A stretch of 64,000 nucleotides of DNA from RGIG8306 sp964426655 (GCA_964426655.1 CAYRQT010000004.1:53085-117084); one strand, 5' to 3'. Positions 15,380 to 24,393 are shown, counted from the stretch's first letter. Numbers and translations are program-made. The notes: generated by a model from the sequence alone, not told the origin.

Positions 15380-16627
15380 ATGGGTCTTTCCATCAAGGAA
15401 GTATTAGATTTTGTAAGTGAAAATGACGTGAAATTTATTCGTCTGGCATTCTGTGATTTGCTGGGTCGGGAAAAAAATATTTCCATAATGCCCAGTGAAT
15501 TGAAAAAGGCCTTCGAGGAAGGCATTCCTTTTGATGCATCCGGGATTGCCGGTCTGCACAATACAACTCGTGAAGATTTATTTCTGGTACCTGATTCCAA
15601 TACGCTAACGATTTTGCCGTGGAGGCCCCAGCAGGGCCGTGTGCTCCACTTCTATTGCAATATCATGACTAGCGAAAAGGTACCTTTTATTTATGATTCC
15701 CGACAGATACTGAAAAATACTGTAGAAAAATGGCAGTCTCAAAACTATGTCTGCCGCATTGGAGTAGAGAGCGAATTCTATCTGTTTAAAACGGATGAGG
15801 ATGGGAATCCCACAGATAAGCCTCTGGATAATGGGGGCTACCTGGACATTGCTCCGGCTGACAAGGGAGAAAACATCCGCAGGGAAATTTGCCTGTCTCT
15901 GGAGAAAATGGGCCTGCAGCCGGAGGTATCCCATCATGAAAGCGGGCCAGGTCAGAATGAAATTGATTTCCGGGCGGCGGATGCACTGGCTACAGCGGAT
16001 AATCTCCTTACTTTTAAAAATGTGGTAGGTGCCATTGCATCCCGGAATGGGTTGTATGCCTCGTTTATGCCCAAACCATTACCGGGTGAAAGCGGAAACG
16101 GCTTGCATATTCATGTCGCCGTATATAAGGATGGCGTCAATCTTTTTGATTTGGATGAAGGCAGCCTGATGTATCATTTTATGGCAGGCGTTCTGGATAA
16201 AATAAAGGACATGACGATGTTTTTGAACCCCACCACAGAATCTTACAAACGATTTGGGGAGTATGAAGCCCCTAAACATATCTCCTGGTCCAGAGAAAAT
16301 CATGCGCAACTGATTCGCATCCCCAATACTATGGGCAAACAAAAAGCGGTGGAACTGCGATCTCCTGACCCGTGCCTGAATCCGTATCTGGCCTTTTCCC
16401 TGATTCTGGAAGCGGGCATGCGGGGAATTGCTGAGGAGCTTCCTTTGCCGCCAGCTGTAGATCTTGATTTTAATAAAGCGACATACGCCGAAACAAAGGA
16501 GATTGAAATGTTGCCGGAACGTCTGTCGGAGGCCATTACCTATACTGAAAAAAGCGCATTTGTAAGGGAGACCCTCGGGGGACATGTGGTGAGGCAATAT
16601 ATTGCCTGCAAGGAGCGTACGCGCTGA
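15380..16627 (+). CDS. Glutamine synthetase family protein (GlnA-like, short)
   Basis: A 415-residue GSI-fold ligase with an N-terminal beta-grasp segment (KFIRLAFCDLLGREKNISI) and the catalytic barrel: GVESEFYLF near residue 130, SGNGLHIHVAV near 235, NPTTESYKRFGEYEAPKHISWS and ELRSPDPCLNPYLAFS near 330. It is about 25-30 residues shorter than typical GSI-alpha. It may be a true glutamine synthetase or a relative acting on another amine. AGGAGG lies 6 bases before ATG. The ANTAR regulator follows after 30 bases. Confidence 0.85.
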   Translation: MGLSIKEVLDFVSENDVKFIRLAFCDLLGREKNISIMPSELKKAFEEGIPFDASGIAGLHNTTREDLFLVPDSNTLTILPWRPQQGRVLHFYCNIMTSEKVPFIYDSRQILKNTVEKWQSQNYVCRIGVESEFYLFKTDEDGNPTDKPLDNGGYLDIAPADKGENIRREICLSLEKMGLQPEVSHHESGPGQNEIDFRAADALATADNLLTFKNVVGAIASRNGLYASFMPKPLPGESGNGLHIHVAVYKDGVNLFDLDEGSLMYHFMAGVLDKIKDMTMFLNPTTESYKRFGEYEAPKHISWSRENHAQLIRIPNTMGKQKAVELRSPDPCLNPYLAFSLILEAGMRGIAEELPLPPAVDLDFNKATYAETKEIEMLPERLSEAITYTEKSAFVRETLGGHVVRQYIACKERTR

Positions 16628-16657
16628 AGAGTCCGCTAGAAAGGAGACAGGATATCT

Positions 16658-17230
16658 ATGGAAAGTGCATTGGTTGTGTGTTCCACAGAGAAGGGTGCGG
16701 CTTTTTTCACAGATTATCTTGCAGAGCATTTTTGCTCGGACATAGCGGTTGCTCGGGGTGGAGAAGAGGCTAAGCGTATGCTTCTGGAAAGGGATTTTGA
16801 TGTCTGTCTCATCAATGCACCCCTCCCAAATGAGTTGGGGGAGAACCTGGCGATCAGTATTGCAGAAAAAAACATCTGCCAGGTCATTCTTGTGGTGAGA
16901 GGGGAAATCCTAGATGAGGTAACAGAGGTGGTGGAGGATTTCGGCGTGATTACCGTGGGAAGACCCATCAGCAAAACCCTCCTGTGGAACGCCCTGAAGC
17001 TGGCAAATGTGGCACAGCGCCGCCTGTCCATGATGCAGAAAGAAAATGACAAGCTGATCCAGAAAATTGAAGATATCAAGCTGGTTAACCGGGCCAAGTT
17101 ACTCCTGATTACCTATCAGGGCATGACAGAAGAGGAGGCCCACAAGTACATTGAAAGACAAGCCATGGATCACCGGGAAACCCGTAGGAATGTTGCCCGG
17201 GAAATACTGGAAATGTATGAAAATCGCTAG
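16658..17230 (+). CDS. ANTAR domain response-regulator-like antiterminator
   Basis: A 190-residue protein with an N-terminal receiver-like domain (about 1-115), a coiled-coil linker (about 118-140, QKENDKLIQKIEDIK) and a C-terminal ANTAR domain (about 135-188) with AKLLLITYQGMTEEEAHKYI, the three-helix RNA-binding motif. The receiver lacks the usual acidic pocket plus phospho-Asp arrangement at the expected positions, so it may not be phosphorylated. ANTAR proteins bind paired hexaloop hairpins and prevent termination in nitrogen-metabolism leaders. The glnN leader is the obvious candidate target. Confidence 0.88.
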   Translation: MESALVVCSTEKGAAFFTDYLAEHFCSDIAVARGGEEAKRMLLERDFDVCLINAPLPNELGENLAISIAEKNICQVILVVRGEILDEVTEVVEDFGVITVGRPISKTLLWNALKLANVAQRRLSMMQKENDKLIQKIEDIKLVNRAKLLLITYQGMTEEEAHKYIERQAMDHRETRRNVAREILEMYENR

Positions 17231-17250
17231 GTGAAAGGATAGGTAACGGA

Positions 17251-18660
17251 ATGCAATCAGAAAAGTGGCATGAGGAGTGTGCGGTTTTTGGCGTGAGTGT
17301 GGATACGGATGATGCGGCCGGCATAACATACAATGGCTTGCTGGCTTTGCAGCACCGTGGGCAGGAGGGCGCTGGAATTGCTGTTATGTCCAAGAACACT
17401 ATTAAATACCACAAGGATATGGGACTTGTGAATGAGGTGTTTCAGGACAAGGAGATTAAGAGATTGCCTGCTGGCCATTTGGCAGTAGGACACAACCGCT
17501 ATTCCACCACTGGCTGCAACACACCAGAAAATGTACAGCCATTTATTACAGAGTATCTGACAGGCAGAATTGCAACCGTGCACAATGGTAATATTACCAA
17601 TGCCAGAAAACTGCGCCGCGTTCTGGAGGAAAAGGGAATTGATTTTGTGGCAAGCAGCGACAGCGAAGTGATTTCTTCTCTGATTGCTTACTACATTTTG
17701 GAAAAAGGGGATGCTCTAAAAGGAGTTGTGGAGGCCGCACGTTACCTGGAGGGAGCCTTTTCCCTGATTGTTCTTAGCAGTGAACACAAATTAATTGCCA
17801 TCCGGGATCCATTTGGATTTCGCCCTCTTTGTTTAGGGTATAACGATAGTGGTATGGTTATTGCTTCAGAGAGCTGCGCAGTGGACAGTTGTGGTTTTTC
17901 TTTCCTGCGGGATGTAATGCCGGGTGAAGTTGTTGTGATTCAGGATGGAAAGCTGATCCATTCAGAAATTGCCCTTCATACGGAGAGTAAAGGAATCTGT
18001 ATTTTCGAATATGTTTATTTTGCCAGACCGGACTCTATCATAGATGGATTAAGTGTTTATGAGGCTAGAAGTAATATGGGAAGGGAACTGGCCAGAGAGT
18101 TTCCGGTGGATGCAGATATTGTCTGTGGAGTGCCGGACAGCGGGCTGGAGGCAGCTATGGGATATTCACTGGAAAGCGGTATTCCCAATGTTTCTGGTTT
18201 TGCCAAGAACCGGTATATCGGACGCAGTTTTATTTTCCCCACCCAAGCGCAGAGGGCCAATGCCGTTAAACTGAAACTGAATCCTCTACGTGCCAACATT
18301 GAAGGGAAAAGGATTGTGCTGATCGATGATTCCATTGTGCGCGGAACCACAGTGGCTAATATTGTAAAAGCCCTGAAAGAGGCAGGGGCAAGGGAAGTGC
18401 ACATGCGTGTGTCTTCACCGCCTTTTACGCACACCTGTCATTTTGGTACAGATATTGACAGTGAGGAGAACCTAATTGCCAATCAGCTTACCGTGGAAGA
18501 AATTCGAAAGCGCATTGGAGCAGACAGTCTGGCTTATATCAGTGTGGATGGATTAAAGCGGGCCTGTAGCAAAGGGGGATTGCCTTATTGCACCCGTTGC
18601 TTTACCGGGTATGAAGAGGGAAATGTGTGGGATGGCGTGAAAAAAGGGGCACTTGAGTAG
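17251..18660 (+). CDS. purF: Amidophosphoribosyltransferase PurF
   Basis: First committed step of purine synthesis: PRPP plus glutamine gives phosphoribosylamine. The 469-residue protein has a 9-residue propeptide ending before the catalytic Cys10 (EECAVFGV), the class II amidotransferase domain, and a PRTase domain with the PRPP loop VLIDDSIVRGTT near residue 350. C-terminal cysteines (RACSKGGLPYCTRC) fit the FeS-cluster type seen in Bacillus. It lies 20 bases after the ANTAR gene and apart from other pur genes, which places a glutamine consumer next to two glutamine synthetases. Confidence 0.95.
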   Translation: MQSEKWHEECAVFGVSVDTDDAAGITYNGLLALQHRGQEGAGIAVMSKNTIKYHKDMGLVNEVFQDKEIKRLPAGHLAVGHNRYSTTGCNTPENVQPFITEYLTGRIATVHNGNITNARKLRRVLEEKGIDFVASSDSEVISSLIAYYILEKGDALKGVVEAARYLEGAFSLIVLSSEHKLIAIRDPFGFRPLCLGYNDSGMVIASESCAVDSCGFSFLRDVMPGEVVVIQDGKLIHSEIALHTESKGICIFEYVYFARPDSIIDGLSVYEARSNMGRELAREFPVDADIVCGVPDSGLEAAMGYSLESGIPNVSGFAKNRYIGRSFIFPTQAQRANAVKLKLNPLRANIEGKRIVLIDDSIVRGTTVANIVKALKEAGAREVHMRVSSPPFTHTCHFGTDIDSEENLIANQLTVEEIRKRIGADSLAYISVDGLKRACSKGGLPYCTRCFTGYEEGNVWDGVKKGALE

Positions 18661-18668
18661 AAATGTGG

Positions 18669-18697
18669 TTGCCCTTTCTTCCCATTTATAGTATGAT
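18669..18697 (+). promoter_or_regulatory. Promoter of pyrG
   Basis: TTGCCC (18669-18674), 17-bp spacer, TATGAT (18692-18697), directly downstream of purF. Confidence 0.65.
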
Positions 18698-18722
18698 AAG
18701 GCATTATATGAGAAATTGTGTT

Positions 18723-18758
18723 CAGAGTTTGTGGTCAGGTTCCTGGCCACGAACTTTG
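18723..18758 (+). other. Strong hairpin in the pyrG leader
   Basis: A stem of about 16 bp with a four-base GTTC loop (18739-18742), including three G-U pairs, lies between the pyrG promoter and start codon. No U-run follows, so it does not look like the CTP-sensing attenuator of Bacillus pyrG, and the likely transcript start lacks the GGGC needed for that mechanism. Confidence 0.6.
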
Positions 18759-18801
18759 TGCGTTACAATGAAAATTCGAGAATGCAGAAAGAAGGCAATG
18801 G

Positions 18802-20403
18802 ATGACGAAGTACATATTTGTGACCGGAGGCGTGGTTTCCGGATTAGGAAAAGGAATTACCGCCGCTTCTCTTGGCAGATTGTTAAAAGCCCGTGGATTT
18901 CATGTGGCAGCACAGAAGTTAGATCCCTATATGAATATCGATCCGGGAACCATGAGCCCCTACCAGCATGGGGAAGTATTTGTGACGGAAGATGGAGCAG
19001 AAACTGACCTGGACCTGGGGCATTACGAACGTTTCATCAATGAAAATCTGAATAAATTCTCGAATCTGACCTCAGGGAAAGTATATTGGAATGTTCTTAA
19101 CAGAGAAAGAACCGGCGGATATCTGGGAGAGACCGTGCAGGTGATTCCGCACATTACAGAGGAAATCAAACGCTTCATTTACATGGGGGCCGAAACTTCA
19201 CGGGCAGATGTTCTGATTACAGAAATAGGAGGAACCACAGGAGACATTGAAAGCCAGCCTTTTTTGGAGGCTATCCGGCAGGTATCCCTGGAAATCGGAA
19301 GTGAGAATTGTCTGTTCATACACGTAACTTTGGTGCCATATTTGAGTGGATCGGATGAGCATAAATCCAAGCCAACACAGCATTCGGTAAAGGAATTGCG
19401 TGCACTTGGTATTGCACCGGACATTATTGTGACACGTTCGGATACACCTATTGGAGATAATATAAAAGCTAAGATTGCACTTTTCTGTAATACCAAAAAG
19501 GATTGTGTCATTGAAAATATCACACTGAACTGTCTGTATGAGGCCCCACTCATGCTTCACGAAAACGGACTGGACTCCGTTGCCTGCAGAGAGCTGGGAC
19601 TGGTGGGGAAAGAGCCGGATTTAAGTTCCTGGAAAACTATGGTTGAACAAATCAAGGCAAGGGATAAAGTGGTGCGTATTGCTTTGGTCGGGAAGTATGT
19701 TAAGCTTCACGATGCCTATCTGTCTATTCGGGAAGCCCTTTATCACGGGGGCTATGCCTGGGGAACGGAAGTGGAAATAGACTGGATCGACAGTGAGAAA
19801 ATTACGGAAGAAACGGCGGAGGAGTTGCTTGGAGACGCATCCGGAATCATTGTTCCAGGTGGCTTTGGTGAAAGGGGCATCGAAGGGATGATTCGGGCCT
19901 GCCAGTATGCCCGGGAAAAACGGATTCCTTATCTGGGCATTTGCCTGGGCATGCAGATTGCGGTCATTGAATTTGGTCGCCATGTCTGTGGCTTTGCAGA
20001 TGCCAATTCTGGGGAATTTAATCCTACCAGTGAGCATAAAGTGATTGATATTATGGAAGAACAGTTGGGCGTCACGAAAAAGGGTGGAACCATGCGTCTG
20101 GGAAGTTACCCCTGTAAAATTGTGGAAGGAACCAACATGGCATCCTGTTATCAGACCGGTGCCATTAATGAACGACATCGGCATCGTTTCGAATTTAATA
20201 ATGATTTCCGACAGGAAATGCAGGAAAAAGGACTGACCATTGCGGGCATGTCTCCGGATGAATCCATTGTGGAAGCGGTGGAAGTTAAGGCGCATCCATT
20301 CTTTGTGGGTGTGCAGTTCCATCCTGAATTTAAGAGCCGGCCCAATAAGCCTCATCCTCTTTTCAAGGGATTTGTGCGGGCTGCACTTAATCAATCGGAA
20401 TAA
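18802..20403 (+). CDS. pyrG: CTP synthase PyrG
   Basis: Converts UTP to CTP using glutamine or ammonia. The 533-residue protein has the synthetase domain starting KYIFVTGGVVSGLGKGI (P-loop) and a C-terminal class I amidotransferase domain with the nucleophile motif LGICLGMQ near residue 380 and the HPEF His-Glu pair near 510. ATG 18802 is in frame; an ATG four bases upstream is not. It has its own promoter after purF and a terminator after the stop, so it is probably monocistronic. Confidence 0.96.
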   Translation: MTKYIFVTGGVVSGLGKGITAASLGRLLKARGFHVAAQKLDPYMNIDPGTMSPYQHGEVFVTEDGAETDLDLGHYERFINENLNKFSNLTSGKVYWNVLNRERTGGYLGETVQVIPHITEEIKRFIYMGAETSRADVLITEIGGTTGDIESQPFLEAIRQVSLEIGSENCLFIHVTLVPYLSGSDEHKSKPTQHSVKELRALGIAPDIIVTRSDTPIGDNIKAKIALFCNTKKDCVIENITLNCLYEAPLMLHENGLDSVACRELGLVGKEPDLSSWKTMVEQIKARDKVVRIALVGKYVKLHDAYLSIREALYHGGYAWGTEVEIDWIDSEKITEETAEELLGDASGIIVPGGFGERGIEGMIRACQYAREKRIPYLGICLGMQIAVIEFGRHVCGFADANSGEFNPTSEHKVIDIMEEQLGVTKKGGTMRLGSYPCKIVEGTNMASCYQTGAINERHRHRFEFNNDFRQEMQEKGLTIAGMSPDESIVEAVEVKAHPFFVGVQFHPEFKSRPNKPHPLFKGFVRAALNQSE

Positions 20404-20409
20404 AATCAA

Positions 20410-20454
20410 AAGAAGGCTGTCCCGCCAGGATTGAACGGAACAGCCTTCTTTATT
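20410..20454 (+). terminator. Terminator after pyrG, shared with the convergent phosphatase gene
   Basis: AAGAAGGCTGT (20410-20420) pairs exactly with ACAGCCTTCTT (20440-20450), followed by TATTTCTTTT. The A-rich 5' side also gives T residues on the minus strand, so it may work both ways. Confidence 0.85.
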
Positions 20455-20458
20455 TCTT

Positions 20459-21115
20459 TTATTTCCCAAGAATATAATCTCCCAATGCATCCGCCGTGGG
20501 AAACAGCTTTTTGGCGCCATGGGAAAGGAGCACTTCACGAGTGCGAAAGCCCCAGAGCACTGCGGCTCCGTCTACACCGGCATTTAATGCAGTGTGGACA
20601 TCCACCTCGGAATCCCCCACATACAGTGTGGTTTCCGGCGAGGCATTTAAAGAGTGGATCGCCAGTTCTACCATGGGAGGAGCCGGCTTTTTGGGCATGT
20701 TCGGTCGTGCACCTACGGCCAGGTCCATATACTGTGAGAAATACAGGTCACAAAGTGCCTGAACTGCAGCCTGCCCTTTGTTGGAAACGATGGCCATTTT
20801 GGCACCCCGGCTTTTAAGCATGGAAAGGAGTTCCAATATGCCGGGATAAGGTTTTGTTTTTATGTTGCAGTGGGTTCCGTAGTAATTTGAGAAGGTTATT
20901 AAGGCCTGAGAAAATCTAGGGTCGTCCTTTCCTGAAGGAAGACAGTGGGCCAAAAGAGCTTCATAGCCATTTCCTACAAAACTTAAGACATCCGGCACCG
21001 TCCATGTGCAGGCCTGTAACGTGCGCATGGTATAATTAACGGCATCAGTAAGGTCCTCTATGGTGTCCAGGAGCGTGCCGTCTAAGTCAAACAAAATGGT
21101 CTGATAGGATTTCAT
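20459..21115 (-). CDS. HAD family phosphatase, phosphoglycolate phosphatase-like
   Basis: A 218-residue HAD hydrolase. Motif I is LFDLDGTLLDT near residue 10, motif II VSNKGQ near 115, motif III the conserved Lys in the KKPAPP segment, and motif IV YVGDSEVDVHTA near 170. The helical cap follows motif I (subfamily IA), as in Gph and PpaX. The longer reading frame up to 21637 is ignored: GAGGT before ATG 21115 and the conserved start define this gene. It runs convergent to pyrG and divergent from fprA. Substrate not determined. Confidence 0.88.
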   Translation of the reverse strand: MKSYQTILFDLDGTLLDTIEDLTDAVNYTMRTLQACTWTVPDVLSFVGNGYEALLAHCLPSGKDDPRFSQALITFSNYYGTHCNIKTKPYPGILELLSMLKSRGAKMAIVSNKGQAAVQALCDLYFSQYMDLAVGARPNMPKKPAPPMVELAIHSLNASPETTLYVGDSEVDVHTALNAGVDGAAVLWGFRTREVLLSHGAKKLFPTADALGDYILGK

Positions 21116-21208
21116 GAAATACCTCACTTGTAAGAAAGATTTCCAGCGTTTTATCCTCATAAGCCTAGCATTTACAGGGAAAAAAGTCAATTTTTTATCA
21201 ATAAATGG

Positions 21209-21237
21209 ATGAAAACAACGTTTAAATGTGTTATACT
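21209..21237 (+). promoter_or_regulatory. Promoter of the flavodiiron protein gene
   Basis: ATGAAA (21209-21214), 17-bp spacer, and an extended -10 TGTTATACT whose box is 21232-21237. Confidence 0.55.
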
Positions 21238-21271
21238 TGCCACGTAAAAGAGAATGGAAAAGGAGTTTGCA

Positions 21272-22474
21272 ATGGATTGCATTAGAGCGATTACAGACGA
21301 TATTTGGATGGTGGGTGGCAGCGACAGACGCTTGTCCCGCTTTGAAAATCTCTTTCCCATCCCCAGAGGCGTGTCGTACAATGCCTATTTGGTACTGGAT
21401 GAAAAGACTGTTTTGCTGGATACGGTAGATGATTCTGTCAGAAATCAGTTTTGCGAAAATCTGGAGCGTTTGCTGAAGGGCCGCCCGTTGGATTATCTGG
21501 TGGTCAATCATATGGAGCCGGATCACTGCTCCTACATTCAGGATCTCTGTTTCCGGTACCCGAACCTGAAAATAATTGGTAATCCCAAGACTTTTCAAAT
21601 GATGAAACAGTTTTATCAGTTCGATGTAGACAGTCATGCCGTTGTGATTAAAGAGGGAGAGACTTTTTCTTCAGGCCGCCATACGTTTAAATTTTTTATG
21701 GCACCCATGGTACATTGGCCAGAGGTAATGGTCACTTTTGATGAAACCGATAAAATACTGTTTTCTGCCGATGCCTTTGGCATGTTTGGCGCCCTTGCCG
21801 GGAATGTTTTTGATGATGAAGCTGATTTTCCGGATGCCTGGCTGGCTGATGCCAGAAGGTATTACGCCAATATTGTGGGCAAATTTGGAACTCCGGTGCA
21901 GAACCTGCTGAAAAAGGTTGGCGGACTGGATATTCATGTGATTGCGCCTCTTCATGGCGTTGTCATTCGCAGTCATATCCGGGAATTTGTGGAAAAGTAT
22001 GATTTGTGGAGTCGTTATGTGCCGGAAGAAAAGGCTGTGGTCATTTTTTACGGAACCATGTACGGACATACGCAGAGTGCGGCCCTCGCACTGGGGACGC
22101 AGCTGGCCAAAGAAGGGGTAAAGAATATCGCCATGTATGATGTTTCAGAGACAGATGTGTCTACCCTGATTGCAGAGATTTTCCGATGCAGTCATCTGGT
22201 GTTTGCTTCTCCCACATACAATGCGGGTATCTATCCCAATATGAAGAATCTGCTGCATGATATGCAGGCTCTTGCTCTGCAGAATCGGCATGTTGCTCTG
22301 ATGGAGAATGGAACCTGGGCACCTGCATCCGGCAGATTGATGAAAGCCTTACTGGAAGAAATGAAGGGAATGGAAATCATCGCACCGGTACTGACCATTA
22401 AATCTGCCATGAAACCAGAGCAGGAGGCAGATCTTGTCAGCCTGGCCCAGAATATTGCGGCAGATATGGCATAA
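21272..22474 (+). CDS. Flavodiiron protein (FprA, rubredoxin-type A flavoprotein)
   Basis: A 400-residue oxygen or NO reductase that protects anaerobes. The N-terminal beta-lactamase-like domain carries the diiron ligand motif NHMEPDH (H-x-E-x-D-H) near residue 83, with further His ligands in APMVHWPEV and PLHGVVIRSH. The C-terminal flavodoxin domain binds FMN through FYGTMYGHTQS near residue 256. ATG 21272 is preferred over ATG 21254, since AAGGAG lies between them 6 bases before the second. It is monocistronic, with its own promoter; no rubredoxin gene is nearby. Confidence 0.92.
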   Translation: MDCIRAITDDIWMVGGSDRRLSRFENLFPIPRGVSYNAYLVLDEKTVLLDTVDDSVRNQFCENLERLLKGRPLDYLVVNHMEPDHCSYIQDLCFRYPNLKIIGNPKTFQMMKQFYQFDVDSHAVVIKEGETFSSGRHTFKFFMAPMVHWPEVMVTFDETDKILFSADAFGMFGALAGNVFDDEADFPDAWLADARRYYANIVGKFGTPVQNLLKKVGGLDIHVIAPLHGVVIRSHIREFVEKYDLWSRYVPEEKAVVIFYGTMYGHTQSAALALGTQLAKEGVKNIAMYDVSETDVSTLIAEIFRCSHLVFASPTYNAGIYPNMKNLLHDMQALALQNRHVALMENGTWAPASGRLMKALLEEMKGMEIIAPVLTIKSAMKPEQEADLVSLAQNIAADMA

Positions 22475-22529
22475 AAGGCACTGTTTAGTCAATCGGAAGT
22501 TTTCTATTTCCTTTTGCCTCTGCATAGAG

Positions 22530-22535
22530 TATAAT
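22530..22535 (+). promoter_or_regulatory. -10 box of the fba promoter
   Basis: TATAAT 46 bases before the fba start codon; the -35 region (TTTCCT, 22507-22512) is weak. Confidence 0.5.
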
Positions 22536-22581
22536 AAGCTGCAGTGCATAAAATGATATTAATTAAGATGGAGGAAAGAAT

Positions 22582-23445
22582 ATGTTAGTTTCAGCAAAGG
22601 ATATGCTGGTAAAGGCAAAGGCCGGACATTACGCCGTTGGACAGTTCAACATCAATAACCTGGAGTGGACAAAGGCCGTTCTTCTCACCGCACAGGAATT
22701 GAATTCTCCTGTTATTTTGGGTGTGTCCGAAGGCGCAGGAAAATATATGTGTGGCTATAAGACTGTGGTGGGCATGGTAAATGGCATGCTGGAAGAATTA
22801 AAAATCACAGTTCCGGTGGCATTGCATCTGGATCATGGTAGTTATGAAGGAGCCTTGAAATGCATTGAGGCAGGGTTTTCCTCCATTATGTTTGATGGCT
22901 CCCACTATCCCATTGATGAAAATGTGGAAAAGACCAGAGCACTTGTTAAAATCTGCGGCGAAAAGGGCCTTTCTCTTGAAGCTGAGGTAGGTTCTATTGG
23001 TGGAGAAGAAGATGGTGTCATCGGTAGAGGCGAGTGTGCAGATCCCCAGGAATGCAAACGTATTGCTGATTTGGGTGTGACCATGTTGGCTGCCGGCATC
23101 GGCAATATTCATGGGAAATATCCCGAAAACTGGGAAGGTTTAAGTTTTGAAACACTGGATGCTATTCAGAAGCTGACAGGAGATATGCCTTTGGTACTGC
23201 ATGGCGGTACAGGTATTCCGGCAGATATGATCAAAAAAGCCATTTCTCTGGGCGTAGCCAAAATAAATGTTAACACAGAGTGCCAGTTGTCCTTTGCAGA
23301 AGCCACAAGAAAATATATAGAGGCAGGCAAAGACTTGCAGAGCAAGGGCTTTGATCCCCGTAAGCTCTTGGCTCCCGGATTTGAAGCCATTAAGGCTACA
23401 GTAAAAGAAAAAATGGAATTGTTTGGGTCCGTTGATAAAGCATGA
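22582..23445 (+). CDS. fba: Class II fructose-1,6-bisphosphate aldolase
   Basis: Zinc-dependent glycolytic aldolase, 287 residues. Zinc-site and substrate motifs visible are LHLDHGSYE near residue 82, FDGSHYPIDENV near 106, GNIHGKYP near 175, LHGGTGIP near 208 and KINVNTECQ near 230. GGAGG lies 8 bases before the ATG. It is monocistronic between a promoter and a strong terminator. Related tagatose-bisphosphate aldolases share the fold; the length and NTE motif fit fructose-bisphosphate aldolase of clostridia. Confidence 0.94.
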   Translation: MLVSAKDMLVKAKAGHYAVGQFNINNLEWTKAVLLTAQELNSPVILGVSEGAGKYMCGYKTVVGMVNGMLEELKITVPVALHLDHGSYEGALKCIEAGFSSIMFDGSHYPIDENVEKTRALVKICGEKGLSLEAEVGSIGGEEDGVIGRGECADPQECKRIADLGVTMLAAGIGNIHGKYPENWEGLSFETLDAIQKLTGDMPLVLHGGTGIPADMIKKAISLGVAKINVNTECQLSFAEATRKYIEAGKDLQSKGFDPRKLLAPGFEAIKATVKEKMELFGSVDKA

Positions 23446-23475
23446 TTTTTTAAAACAGCTTAAATATTAAGAAGG

Positions 23476-23520
23476 AATGCCTCCGGTTATGCCTGATTTG
23501 CAGGCTTCCGGGGGCATTTT
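23476..23520 (+). terminator. Terminator after fba
   Basis: AATGCCTCCGG (23476-23486) pairs with CCGGGGGCATT (23508-23518) around an inner GCCTG/CAGGC stem, followed by TTTT. Confidence 0.85.
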
Positions 23521-23541
23521 GCCACTTCTTAAGGATTGGCG

Positions 23542-23570
23542 TTGCAATATTAGGCATCTTCGGGTATAAT
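23542..23570 (+). promoter_or_regulatory. Promoter of the first sortase gene
   Basis: TTGCAA (23542-23547), 17-bp spacer, TATAAT (23565-23570). Confidence 0.75.
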
Positions 23571-23613
23571 GGACAGACTTGGAAAAAGGCAACTAAAAAG
23601 GAAAGGAAATCAA

Positions 23614-24393
23614 ATGGCAGGAAAAAAGAGAGCCAAGTGGCCGGATATCTTGCGCTATATGATCATATGTATTGCCGCTATTGTATCCCTGTATTCTGCT
23701 TATCAATTGTTTAGTTATTATAGGGAGTCCTGGGAAAGCAAAAAAGATTATGCGGAATTGGAATCCCTTGCAAGAGAAACGGAATCTTCCGGAACTGGGA
23801 CATCCTCAGAGACTGGTTCAACGGAATCCCTTCCAGTATTTGAAGGTACCATTAATTTTACGGCACTGCAAATGCTGAATGAGGATATTTGCGCATATAT
23901 TACGGTGCCGGGCACCAGTATAGATTATCCAGTGGTTATGTCTTCTGACGATGAGCACTATTTGAGGTATACGGCTTCCAACATCATGAACAATGCCGGC
24001 GCCATTTTTATTCAGTACCAGCAAAGCAGGGATATTGATTTTAACAATACCTTAATTTATGGACACAATCGAAATGACGGCACTATGTTCAGTGATTTGT
24101 TGGAATACAAGGAATATGCTTTCTGGCAGGAAAATCCATATGTGCTCATAGAGACGCCTACGGAGCAGCGTATTTACAAAATATTTGCAGCATATTCTAA
24201 TGGAAGCGTAGATTTCACCTATGTACCTAACCTTACAGATGTACAATATGCCCAGTATCTGGAAGAAATTGATGAGAAGAAATTATATGATACCGGTGTG
24301 GAAGTGACCACTTCAGATACCATCATATCGCTGATTACCTGTACGGAAGATGCGGTGGATCGTTTCGTGGTACATGCGGTCAGAATACAGTAA
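23614..24393 (+). CDS. srtB: Class B sortase (first copy)
   Basis: A membrane-anchored transpeptidase that joins secreted proteins to the cell wall. The 259-residue protein has an N-terminal transmembrane segment (about 13-35), a Ser/Thr-rich linker (about 52-75) and the sortase barrel. The catalytic triad is His151 (YGHNRNDG), Cys243 (SLITCTED) and Arg250; a long helix-containing insertion between them is typical of class B. ATG 23614 is chosen over an upstream frame start at 23569 because AAGGAAA precedes it. No protein with a recognisable sorting signal is encoded nearby. Confidence 0.9.
   Translation: MAGKKRAKWPDILRYMIICIAAIVSLYSAYQLFSYYRESWESKKDYAELESLARETESSGTGTSSETGSTESLPVFEGTINFTALQMLNEDICAYITVPGTSIDYPVVMSSDDEHYLRYTASNIMNNAGAIFIQYQQSRDIDFNNTLIYGHNRNDGTMFSDLLEYKEYAFWQENPYVLIETPTEQRIYKIFAAYSNGSVDFTYVPNLTDVQYAQYLEEIDEKKLYDTGVEVTTSDTIISLITCTEDAVDRFVVHAVRIQ

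Noticed and set aside
18698..18801. Bacillus-type CTP-sensing attenuator before pyrG
   Set aside because: There is no GGGC transcript start and no U-run after the hairpin.
19621..20538. 305-codon minus-strand ORF overlapping pyrG
   Set aside because: It is an antisense shadow of the CTP synthase amidotransferase domain.
21116..21637. N-terminal extension of the HAD phosphatase on the minus strand
   Set aside because: It overlaps the flavodiiron gene on the other strand, and the conserved HAD start with a ribosome site is at 21115.
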